Positions 1-6,973 are shown, counted from the first letter of the stretch. The stretch is DNA of 11,259 nt from Holosporales bacterium (GCA_031273545.1 JAISRQ010000129.1:1-11259), one strand, 5' to 3'. A program made the numbers and translations. Notes: a model not told the origin generated them from the letters alone.

Positions 1-44
1 CACGCTAAGGAACACTCTTTCCCTACACGACGCTCTTCCGATCT
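1..44 (+). other. Residual Illumina adapter (P5 end, i5 index, Read 1 primer)
   Basis: Bases 12-44 are identical to the 33-base Illumina TruSeq Read 1 sequencing-primer sequence (begins ACACTCTTTCCC, ends CTCTTCCGATCT). Bases 1-3 (CAC) match the end of the P5 flow-cell sequence, and bases 4-11 (GCTAAGGA) sit exactly where an 8-base i5 index belongs. The segment is library-construction sequence left on the contig end, not genome. Base 45 is therefore an arbitrary fragment end, and nothing upstream of it can be interpreted. Confidence 0.97.
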
Positions 45-848
45 ATGTGTGGCGTTGTTTTTCAAGGTATTGGTACTAGCCCATTGCCGTATATCGGCAG
101 CATAAATTGTGTAGTGGAAACACTTTGTAGTGCCGTTATCGAAAAGAAAAGCTTAAATGATGCCAAGATTATCGAAGGAAGAGTAAATAGTATTATGCTC
201 GGTGGAGAAAATGGTTTCATAGTAAAATCACTAAGACAATTGCAACAACTTACCCAAGAAGCAGTGGACCCCATACTAGAGGATCCTGTAGAGCGTTCGT
301 TGATTGATGTAATTGACAATCCCGCGTTTATCACGAGGTTATCAGATACAGTTGCTTTTCTTGATAAAGATTTAAAATCTGAGTTAAACAAATTAGTTCG
401 TTTCTATGGAAACAACGTTCACACACAGGAATCACTCATTTGTAAACTGAAAAGACAAAAACGCAGTAAGGTAAATGACGTTGTTGCGCATTGTTTAATG
501 TGCCCAAAAGGGGATGATTTGAAAAAAACTTTAATGACGGCAATCACAACGAACTTAGTTTCAACAGGCCCAGTTTCAACAGAAGAAGTTGCTTCGGCCA
601 TTGATGCAGCATTTGCTCGTCGCGATCATTCGATCTATACAGTAATTTCGGAGATAAAAGACGTTAAGTCCGCATGTATAGAAAGAGGGGAAATGAAGAG
701 ATGTGACAAAATAATGCAATTTTTATTTTGCATACTTAAAGGAATCAATAGTGCGTCTCATAGTAGCAAAGCAAATTTAGCGGCTTGTTATGTGGGAGTG
801 CTCGCAATACTCTATAACCTAAGTAGACTGATATCGCTCTATGTGTAA
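45..848 (+). CDS. Unrecognised protein, 5' end probably missing, C-terminal hydrophobic segment
   Basis: This is an open frame of 267 residues ending in TAA at 846-848. The ATG at 45 is the first genomic codon after the adapter, so it is probably not the true start. No ribosome-binding site can be assessed, and more N-terminal sequence may exist. I do not recognise the family. The visible protein is mixed polar and helical, with a Lys/Arg-rich stretch near residues 132-139 (KLKRQKRSK). The last 25 or so residues are hydrophobic (LAACYVGVLAILYNLSRL), which would suit a single C-terminal membrane helix or tail anchor. Cysteines are fairly frequent (CLMC, and CD/CI near the end). Base composition is AT-rich, like the other two + strand genes and unlike the peptidoglycan genes. 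Lying beside a secreted repeat protein, it may belong to an accessory, host-interaction gene set, but that is inference only. Confidence 0.6.
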   Translation: MCGVVFQGIGTSPLPYIGSINCVVETLCSAVIEKKSLNDAKIIEGRVNSIMLGGENGFIVKSLRQLQQLTQEAVDPILEDPVERSLIDVIDNPAFITRLSDTVAFLDKDLKSELNKLVRFYGNNVHTQESLICKLKRQKRSKVNDVVAHCLMCPKGDDLKKTLMTAITTNLVSTGPVSTEEVASAIDAAFARRDHSIYTVISEIKDVKSACIERGEMKRCDKIMQFLFCILKGINSASHSSKANLAACYVGVLAILYNLSRLISLYV

Positions 849-872
849 TCGCGTCCTGCGATACCCATGAAT

Positions 873-931
873 GATTGCGGATTTCTTCTCTCAACAAAAG
901 CTCACGCTTCTTTGGTTTCTTATCCGCAATC
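873..931. repeat. Perfect 10-bp inverted repeat with 39-bp spacer
   Basis: GATTGCGGAT at 873-882 is exactly reverse-complementary to ATCCGCAATC at 922-931. The spacer contains a second weak potential hairpin around AAGC-TCAC-GCTT (898-909), so the RNA could fold into a nested structure. No T-run follows on either strand, so this is not a standard intrinsic terminator. It could be a protein-binding site, a processed 3' end of the upstream mRNA, or a remnant of a palindromic repeat element. Confidence 0.6.
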
Positions 932-1070
932 TTTAAGAAGTCAGGGCAATAAAAGCAAGCTTTTGTTCCCACAAAATCATTAATCCATTTTGCAAGCAGG
1001 TATACTACGAGCTGCCTATTTTGTGAAGCGTTATAGTTCACATATTAAGTCTACATTAAGAATACGTATG

Positions 1071-1076
1071 TATAAT
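1071..1076 (+). promoter_or_regulatory. Consensus -10 box (TATAAT) of the repeat-protein gene
   Basis: There is a perfect sigma70-type -10 hexamer at 1071-1076, 44 bases before the chosen start codon. The -35 region (about 1047-1054, AAGTCTAC) is poor, so promoter strength is uncertain. Transcription would begin near 1083. That places the first in-frame ATG (1085) at the very 5' end of the message and favours the downstream ATG at 1121. Confidence 0.5.
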
Positions 1077-1110
1077 CTAAACATATGAGGGCAGTATTAT
1101 CGTTGATTTT

Positions 1111-1120
1111 GGAGAGGAAG
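1111..1120 (+). promoter_or_regulatory. Ribosome-binding site deciding the start at 1121
   Basis: GGAGAGGAAG immediately precedes the ATG at 1121, and its GGAG core lies 6 bases from the start codon. The alternative in-frame ATG at 1085 has no such site. A signal peptide also begins cleanly at the 1121 start. Confidence 0.8.
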
Positions 1121-4100
1121 ATGACAAAGCTTGGCAAATGTTTATTGTTTATACTTACACTTACTGGTTCTACTAAGGTTGATGCACGAATTGAGGTGAG
1201 GAGCTACGTTGCAGATGGAGAATTCGACCTATTTTTTGGAAGAAATTTTTCAGATGGGACAAATATTTCAGATAAAATTCCCGGGAAGTTTTCATTATTT
1301 TGGGGAAGTGCGTTTATTAACTCCGATTTCTTAAGAAAGCTGAGATTTTTTGGACACGTGAATATGTCAAACCAGAAACCACTCGACGGCGTAGCCGCAC
1401 TATTAAAAAAACTATTTCCTAATACGAGGAACGAGCTGGTAGCAAGGAAGATTCACGAATACAATAGCAACGAAGAAGAAATACGAACGTTGGCTGCATT
1501 ACTAGTAAAAGCCGAATTAGTTAGGCTATTTTTAGCCTTACAAGGCAATCGTAACGATAAAGAATTTAAAAAAGAGTTAGGAAAGAAACTGAGAGACGGT
1601 TCTGACCCAGGTTTTTCTGACTACATGAATGCGATATTTTTTGCTACTCCCCTATCATCCTTTTTCAATGGTAAAGATAAATTGCAAAGTGCTGCTCGTA
1701 AACTACATGATGAGGGTAAACTTCCAAAAGAAGTATTGGACATTATTTTCACCAAAGATACGGAATTGGGTCAGTTAAAAAAAGCTATACTTGACGAATC
1801 TAAGTATGGATACGCAGACCGAACGGTAGAAAACATCATACTGGCACATATAAGCGAAAGACTAAACAGCGTAGATGAAGCTATATCATTTTATGAAATA
1901 TACTCACAATACAGAGATGTAGTTTTCTCTGGAGGATACAATGCACGTGCCGTTAGTCAAGACGTAAACAGACCCGCAAAGCTTGTGTACTCGTATTTTA
2001 CATCGACAGATGCGCCCTACACGAACCCAGTGTCTAACGGCTCCTGTCCCGCATGGATTCTAGACGGAGGTAAGATAAAGGGGACTAATCACATATTTGC
2101 TGATTGCGTAGAGACATCCATACGACACATATTTAACTTTATTGCAGATCAAAATTTTATAGAATCGTGCAGAGAGGGAGACCAACCGTTTGGTGACTTA
2201 AGAGACAGAGTCCGCTGCGAATTCAAAGAAGAGGACCTATTACAGGCGGATAGGGTACACGAGCTGGAATTATTCTACGCAAAAAACAAGAATGACAGAC
2301 TTAACTCTAATGAGGCAAATGTTCGAGGCGATTGGAACAAGGTCGTGTTTGGATTTGGCAAGGACGCGAATGACGTTGAGTATAACGATAAGCGGTTAAA
2401 CAATTTAAAATCAGGTATTACTAATATTGTAAAGGTAATGTGCTCCGTTTTGGGTATTAAGTATTCTGCTTTGATTGGCCATGATGATGTAGAGAGCTTA
2501 GACCCAAAAACTTCGGAGGACCTTAATCGTTTAAATATAGCTGGATTTAAACGACTTTTAGCAATAGTAAACCCAGACAACACATATGAGGTAACGTTTA
2601 ACGAAAAGTATGACTTAGACCATGGGGAAATAGTTGTAACAATTACAAACAGAGAAGGTAAATCGTACTCCATTACGTTAACATACCAACCTTGTCATGG
2701 AGCTGCTATAACGCCAGAAATTCCCAACATTGCTACTCAATATGAAGGTTTTAGTGAAGAAGAAATAAAATTATTAGGGTTTGTTTGTCCAAAATGTTCA
2801 AGTAGTCCGTACCATAAAATTTTTGCTACGGGGAATTCTACTCAAACATCTGGGGAAATTGCATTCAATTATGCAAGGAATACCTACGACGAAAATCAAA
2901 GACAAAGTCTTCGTCGTGTAACTAACAATGTATTATCCTCGGATGAAAATGTGTTCATTACCTGTGGATTTTTTCAAGATATTAGAGGACCATTAAAACC
3001 GTGGATTTACGATATTTCATGGTGTTCTTCGTTGAAAAATCTTAAGGTGACCAATATAGATTCAGATGCAAGCGAAATTGTACTCCCCACGAATTTGAAA
3101 ACGTTAGAGATCAGCGACAGATATCCCGTTAGCGATAATTTGGCGTTACCGGAATCTCTTGAATCATTTAGTGTTGCATACAATGGTGATATGGACAAGA
3201 TTGCGCTTCCAAAGTCTTTAAAAACTTTAAGTATAACCAACGAATGTACATCTAGCAGTAAATTAGCGTTACCGGAATCTCTTAAATCATTGAGTATTGT
3301 ATACAAGGGTGAGACAGACAAAATTGTATTACCAAAATCTTTAAAAACTTTAAGTATAAACGGCGAATGTCTAGTTAACAGACATTTGGCCTTACCGAAC
3401 CTTGAATCATTGAAAATTAAATACAGTGGTGATATAGGTGATATAATCTCGAAAATGGGCACGAAGTTGACAGACCTGGAGATTACAGGAACAATATTGT
3501 GCTCAGGTGATGTTAAAATACCTGATAGTGTAAAACATTTAACCATAGGTGATTCTAGTTCTTTTCTCGGCAAGCTGTATTTGTCAAAATCTCTTGAATC
3601 GTTGACTATTGGAAGTGATGGTCACTTCAATGAGCTTAATTTTGATGGCGTAACTGAGTTAAAAGAATTTAGATGTGGGAGTGAGTGTCGCTTTTCTAAT
3701 AAGGTAGTGGTACCAGAATGTCTCAAATCTTTAGAGATGGGTTATAATAATAATTTTGTAAGCGGATTAGTGTCGTCGGAATCCCTTGTATATTTGGATC
3801 TTGGACAGAATTGTCTGTTCAAAGATCTCGATTTAGAAAAATCAACAAAGTTGAGGGAATTGAATCTGAAAGGTTGCGTATTAGGAAAAATAACGATTCC
3901 AACGACAATTGAAACCTTAAGTATAGGTAACGATAGCAAATTTGAGTGCGATTTGGTATTTCCCGAATCTCTTGAAAGAATGTATATGGGACATGTTTGT
4001 GAGTTCAAAGGACTTAATTTTGAAAAATCAACGCAGCTAACTGAATTGAATTTTGGACAAAAGTGCAGATTTTCAGGAAGCATAGTAATGCCAAGTAATC

Positions 4101-5779
4101 TCAAATCTTTAAGAATGTCATTCAATAATCGATTCGAATGCGATTTGGTATTTCCCGAATCTCTTGAAACTTTATCCCGTCAGTGTGGATGTGAATTCAA
4201 AGGACTTAATTTTGAAAAATCAACGCAGCTAACTGAATTGAGTTTGGGAGAAAATTGCACATTTGCAGGACAGATAACTATGCCTAATAGCCTCAAATCT
4301 TTACAAATAGGCGACAAGAATCGATTCGAATTCGATTTGGTATTTCCTGAATCTCTTGAAACTTTATCCCGTCCGGTAGGATGTGAATTCAAAGGGCTTA
4401 ATTTTGAAAAATCAACGCAGTTAACTGGATTGAATTTTGGAGAATATTGCATATTTGCAGGTCAGATAACGGTGCCGACAACTCTCAAACAGTTAATAAC
4501 GGGCCACCATAACCGATTCGAATACGATTTGGTATTTCCGGAATCTCTTGAAACTTTATTCTATCCGGTAGAATGTGAATTCAAAGGACTTAATTTTGAA
4601 AAATCAACGCAGTTAACTGAATTGAATTTTGGACAAAACTGCATATTTGCAGGTCAGATAACTATGCCGACATTTCTCAAATATTTACAAATAGGTAACA
4701 AGAATAGATTCGAATACGATTTGGTATTTCCGGAATCTCTTGAAATTTTACCCTATCCGTCAGAATGTAAATTCAAAGGACTTAATTTTAAAAAATCAAC
4801 GCAATTAACTGAATTGAATTTTGGAGAAAACTGCATATTTGCAGGACAGATAACTATGCCGACAACTCTAAAAAAGTTAACAACGGGCTACAAGAATCGA
4901 TTCGAATACGACCTGGTGTTTCCGGAATCTCTCGAAACTTTGAGTATTTTGACTAAGATGGGAAGTAACTGTAAATTCAACGGGCTTAATTTAAAAAAAT
5001 CAACGAAGTTAACTGAATTGAATTTTGGACAAAACTGCACATTTGCAAGACAGGTAACGATGCCAACAACCATAAAAGACTTAAACACAGGGACCAATAA
5101 TAAGTTCGAATGCGATTTGGTGTTTCCGGAATCTCTTGAAAAAATACGACTAGGATATGAATGTGAATTCAAAGGACTTGATTTTAGTGAGTCGACAAAG
5201 TTAGAGGGTCTTTATATTAGTTGTAAATCTTTAGGAGAAATAACTCTACCTAAAAATCTAGAAGGGTTAGAAATAGGCAAAGGACAGATATTCGAACACG
5301 AGTTGGTGTTTCCGGAATCTCTTAAACATTTAAGGATTAACTTGAATAATGAGTTCAATGGACTCAATTTTGATAAGGCAAACCAGTTGGCTATGTTGTC
5401 ATTTCAAGTGTATAAATCGCGTACAAGCGATATGGAAAAACCGACAATTGTAAATCGTTTCGCCACACTTTTCGGAGATGGGTCAACATTGCCTAGATCT
5501 ATTAAATCGTTGGCACTTTGTGATGAAAATCAGTTCAACGAGCTTAATCTGGATAAAATGACAAAGTTAGAACATTTGTGTTTGGGGGAGGGAAGCACAT
5601 TTTTAGGCAAGGTAACAATGCCGCAAAATCTCGATAGTTTAACAATAGGCAACGACAATACATTTCAATATGAACTGGAATTGCCGCAAAATCTTAGAAC
5701 TGCAAACATCGGAACTAATTGCAAGTTTAACGGACTCAAGGTTTCGGAATCAACTAAATTAACAATGTTAACAGAATAG
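1121..5779 (+). CDS. Large secreted FNIP-like leucine-rich repeat protein
   Basis: The protein is 1552 residues from the ATG at 1121; an in-frame ATG at 1085 would add 12. Residues 1-22 form a signal peptide (basic MTKLGK, hydrophobic CLLFILTLTG, then VDA before Arg23), so Sec export is likely. Residues 23 to about 630 match no family I can name. They include a Cys-containing motif DCVETSIRH (328-336), which looks like a conserved active-site or structural signature, and a CPKC knuckle (556-559). From about residue 638 to the end there are leucine-rich repeats of 20-22 residues with the pattern F..xLxFPESLexLxxGxxC, resembling FNIP repeats of Dictyostelium and related proteins. The array includes 41-residue and 64-residue higher-order units. 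It stops inside a repeat (STKLTMLTE), with no membrane anchor, autotransporter barrel or sorting signal. A role in host contact or adhesion is inferred from export plus repeats. The gene has its own promoter and terminator. Confidence 0.85.
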   Translation: MTKLGKCLLFILTLTGSTKVDARIEVRSYVADGEFDLFFGRNFSDGTNISDKIPGKFSLFWGSAFINSDFLRKLRFFGHVNMSNQKPLDGVAALLKKLFPNTRNELVARKIHEYNSNEEEIRTLAALLVKAELVRLFLALQGNRNDKEFKKELGKKLRDGSDPGFSDYMNAIFFATPLSSFFNGKDKLQSAARKLHDEGKLPKEVLDIIFTKDTELGQLKKAILDESKYGYADRTVENIILAHISERLNSVDEAISFYEIYSQYRDVVFSGGYNARAVSQDVNRPAKLVYSYFTSTDAPYTNPVSNGSCPAWILDGGKIKGTNHIFADCVETSIRHIFNFIADQNFIESCREGDQPFGDLRDRVRCEFKEEDLLQADRVHELELFYAKNKNDRLNSNEANVRGDWNKVVFGFGKDANDVEYNDKRLNNLKSGITNIVKVMCSVLGIKYSALIGHDDVESLDPKTSEDLNRLNIAGFKRLLAIVNPDNTYEVTFNEKYDLDHGEIVVTITNREGKSYSITLTYQPCHGAAITPEIPNIATQYEGFSEEEIKLLGFVCPKCSSSPYHKIFATGNSTQTSGEIAFNYARNTYDENQRQSLRRVTNNVLSSDENVFITCGFFQDIRGPLKPWIYDISWCSSLKNLKVTNIDSDASEIVLPTNLKTLEISDRYPVSDNLALPESLESFSVAYNGDMDKIALPKSLKTLSITNECTSSSKLALPESLKSLSIVYKGETDKIVLPKSLKTLSINGECLVNRHLALPNLESLKIKYSGDIGDIISKMGTKLTDLEITGTILCSGDVKIPDSVKHLTIGDSSSFLGKLYLSKSLESLTIGSDGHFNELNFDGVTELKEFRCGSECRFSNKVVVPECLKSLEMGYNNNFVSGLVSSESLVYLDLGQNCLFKDLDLEKSTKLRELNLKGCVLGKITIPTTIETLSIGNDSKFECDLVFPESLERMYMGHVCEFKGLNFEKSTQLTELNFGQKCRFSGSIVMPSNLKSLRMSFNNRFECDLVFPESLETLSRQCGCEFKGLNFEKSTQLTELSLGENCTFAGQITMPNSLKSLQIGDKNRFEFDLVFPESLETLSRPVGCEFKGLNFEKSTQLTGLNFGEYCIFAGQITVPTTLKQLITGHHNRFEYDLVFPESLETLFYPVECEFKGLNFEKSTQLTELNFGQNCIFAGQITMPTFLKYLQIGNKNRFEYDLVFPESLEILPYPSECKFKGLNFKKSTQLTELNFGENCIFAGQITMPTTLKKLTTGYKNRFEYDLVFPESLETLSILTKMGSNCKFNGLNLKKSTKLTELNFGQNCTFARQVTMPTTIKDLNTGTNNKFECDLVFPESLEKIRLGYECEFKGLDFSESTKLEGLYISCKSLGEITLPKNLEGLEIGKGQIFEHELVFPESLKHLRINLNNEFNGLNFDKANQLAMLSFQVYKSRTSDMEKPTIVNRFATLFGDGSTLPRSIKSLALCDENQFNELNLDKMTKLEHLCLGEGSTFLGKVTMPQNLDSLTIGNDNTFQYELELPQNLRTANIGTNCKFNGLKVSESTKLTMLTE
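3143..3420 (+). repeat. 123-nt tandem repeat, first part of the LRR array
   Basis: The sequence GCGTTACCGGAATCTCTT recurs at 3143 and 3266, with a diverged copy (GCCTTACCGAACCTT) at 3389. The spacing is exactly 123 bases, or 41 codons. The encoded unit is LALPESLESFSV plus a second half KIALPKSLKTLSI, that is, two leucine-rich repeats per unit. This period differs from the 192-base unit downstream, so the array was expanded at least twice independently. Confidence 0.85.
3938..5335 (+). repeat. 192-nt (64-codon) tandem repeat block of the LRR array
   Basis: Copies start with codons for (K/R)FE at 3938, 4130, 4322, 4514, 4706 and 4898, each exactly 192 bases apart. Two further copies follow at 5102 (+204) and 5288 (+186). 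Each unit is three leucine-rich repeats of 20, 22 and 22 residues: RFEYDLVFPESLETL, then CEFKGLNFEKSTQLTELNFG, then CIFAGQITMPTTLKQL. Nucleotide identity between the central copies is high, which points to recent duplication or ongoing homogenisation. The precise copy number may be affected by short-read assembly. Confidence 0.9.
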
Positions 5780-5798
5780 TTCTATGACCCCATGAATT

Positions 5799-5848
5799 AT
5801 GGCTAAGTTTCCTTTATGTATTTTTAGGAATTTAGCCATTGACTTTTT
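5799..5848 (+). terminator. Rho-independent terminator of the repeat-protein gene
   Basis: ATGGCTAAGTTTCC (5799-5812) pairs with GGAATTTAGCCAT (5827-5839). The stem is about 13 bp, with one G-U pair and one bulged T around a 14-base AT-rich loop. A T-run at 5843-5847 follows. The stem lies between the convergent stops of the repeat-protein gene (5779) and ddl (5859). On the minus strand the same stem lacks a following T-run, so it serves the + strand best but may also slow transcription leaving ddl. Confidence 0.75.
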
Positions 5849-5858
5849 GTAAAAACAT

Positions 5859-6908
5859 TTAGCTCCTTTTTGTCATCTTTTCAAATCCACGAGTAGAATC
5901 TACGCCAACAGCGCCTTTTAGCATTAGTTCTATCACATCCAAATAAGATAGGCCTGCGTGCCTTGCAATCTCTGGAACAAGGGAGCACGGTGTCATTCCT
6001 GGCTGCGAATTTACCTCGAGTAAATATGGCGAACCTTCTGCCCTGCCCTCACCCCGCTGCGCCCCTGCGCCATCACCTGTCCGCTGCTCATCTGCACCAT
6101 CACCTGTCCGCCTGTACATAAAGTCGATCCGCGCGACGCCCTTGCACCCAATCGCATCATACGCAGCCTCAGCAAGCTCCTGAATCCGCTGATACGCATC
6201 CTCAGGAATTTGCGCCGGCATAACGTGAGTAGCCCCCCCATCTGTGTATTTACACCGATAGTCAAAAAACTCCCCATGTGGACGAACTTCTATCGTGCCA
6301 ATCGCCTTCCCGTTCAGCACAGCCGTTTGGACTTCTTGCCCTTGAATATATTCTTCAACTAATACGCATTCTCCATATTGCCAGTCGTCAAGCGCACGAA
6401 CTAAGTCCTCGTCAGACTTTATTATATAAACCCCAAGGCTCGACCCTTCGTTTCTAGGCTTAATGACTAACGGCATCTTAATATTTGACGGCCCTTTCTT
6501 TAAATCCTCCAAGTGGCACAGCTCCCAAGCCGGAACAGGGATCCCCACATGCGCAAGAATAATACGCGACAACACCTTATCCATAGCGACGGCAGATGCT
6601 GTCACCCCAGAGTGCGTATACGGAATTTGCAACATCTCAAGCACGCCCTGTATCACGCCATCCTCGCCACCAACCCCGTGAAGCGCATTCAATATTACAT
6701 CCGGCTTAGCGTCCTGGATATCTCGTATCAACTTTGATACATCAAGCCCCACATCCACAATTGTAATGCCTGCATACTGACCAGACTCAACAAGTGCGTT
6801 GTACATTTCTTTCCCGGAACTAAGAGACACCTCGCGCTCACCAGACCATCCTCCAGCGAGAATAACGACTCTCTTTATTTTCTTTAGATTTGCGTTTCCT
6901 TTAGTCAT
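5859..6908 (-). CDS. ddl: D-alanine--D-alanine ligase with repeat insertion
   Basis: This cytoplasmic ATP-grasp ligase joins two D-Ala to give the dipeptide added to UDP-MurNAc-tripeptide by MurF. It is 349 residues, against about 305 in E. coli DdlB. Visible motifs are SGEREVSLSSG (catalytic Glu24), HGVGGEDGVIQG (77-88), KPRNEGSSLGV (150-160, Ser156), the omega-loop Tyr217 in YRCKY, Asp262 in RIDFM, and LLEVNSQPGMT with Glu298 and Asn300. The Glu/Ser/Tyr and Asp/Glu/Asn sets correspond to E. coli E15/S150/Y216 and D257/E270/N272, so the enzyme should be active. The unusual feature is the Asp262-to-Glu298 spacing of 36 against 13 in E. coli. It is caused by a hydrophilic insertion (about 266-294) made of 9-residue repeats. 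The ATG at 6908 has an AAGGAA site 9 bases upstream. It follows murB by 65 bases and is last in the murC-murB-ddl run. Confidence 0.95.
   Translation of the reverse strand: MTKGNANLKKIKRVVILAGGWSGEREVSLSSGKEMYNALVESGQYAGITIVDVGLDVSKLIRDIQDAKPDVILNALHGVGGEDGVIQGVLEMLQIPYTHSGVTASAVAMDKVLSRIILAHVGIPVPAWELCHLEDLKKGPSNIKMPLVIKPRNEGSSLGVYIIKSDEDLVRALDDWQYGECVLVEEYIQGQEVQTAVLNGKAIGTIEVRPHGEFFDYRCKYTDGGATHVMPAQIPEDAYQRIQELAEAAYDAIGCKGVARIDFMYRRTGDGADEQRTGDGAGAQRGEGRAEGSPYLLEVNSQPGMTPCSLVPEIARHAGLSYLDVIELMLKGAVGVDSTRGFEKMTKRS
6027..6113 (-). repeat. 27-nt tandem repeat inserted in ddl
   Basis: On the + strand, the 19-base segment at 6066-6084 recurs at 6093-6111 with one mismatch, an offset of 27 bases or nine codons. 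The protein reads RTGDGADEQ, RTGDGAGAQ, RGEGRAEGS, the third copy being degenerate. The block keeps frame, is much GC-richer than its surroundings, and accounts for nearly all of the extra length of this Ddl. Confidence 0.85.
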
Positions 6909-6917
6909 ATTTTCTAA

Positions 6918-6923
6918 TTCCTT
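6918..6923 (-). promoter_or_regulatory. Ribosome-binding site of ddl
   Basis: AAGGAA on the minus strand lies 9 bases before the ATG at 6908. It is the clearest Shine-Dalgarno in the peptidoglycan operon and supports the annotated ddl start. Confidence 0.65.
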
Positions 6924-6931
6924 GTACTATC

Positions 6932-6968
6932 AAAAAAAGATTGCTCCCCCTACGAACTAATCAGCAAC
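6932..6968 (-). terminator. Possible weak terminator or attenuator between murB and ddl
   Basis: Reading the minus strand, GTTGCT (6968-6963) can pair with AGCAAT (6945-6940), a 6-bp stem including one G-U pair with a 17-base loop. A run of seven T (6938-6932) follows just downstream. The stem is short and the loop long, so it would be at best a partial terminator reducing read-through into ddl. Confidence 0.3.
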
Positions 6969-6973
6969 AATTT

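Larger units (their letters stand above)
849..1120. other. Intergenic region upstream of the repeat-protein gene
   Basis: This 272-base gap holds a 5-bp hairpin directly overlapping the upstream stop (ATCGC 848-852 with GCGAT 858-862), the spaced inverted repeat described separately, and the promoter and ribosome-binding site of the repeat-protein gene. A T-tract that would make either hairpin a clear intrinsic terminator is absent. A GTG-initiated frame on the minus strand covers much of the gap but is not accepted as a gene. Confidence 0.6.

Noticed and set aside
745..1041. GTG-initiated 98-residue frame on the minus strand, covering most of the gap after the first gene (contains CFYCPDFLKIADKKPKKREL)
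   Set aside because: It overlaps the 3' end of the + strand gene by about 100 bases, has no Shine-Dalgarno, and its start lies close to the opposing promoter. It reads somewhat protein-like, so a gene remnant is possible, but the evidence is too thin.
3007..5172. Several minus-strand frames of 90-188 residues with repeated SRDSGNTKSHSN-like text
   Set aside because: They are antisense shadows of the leucine-rich repeat array. Their repeats simply mirror the 192-nt units of the sense gene.
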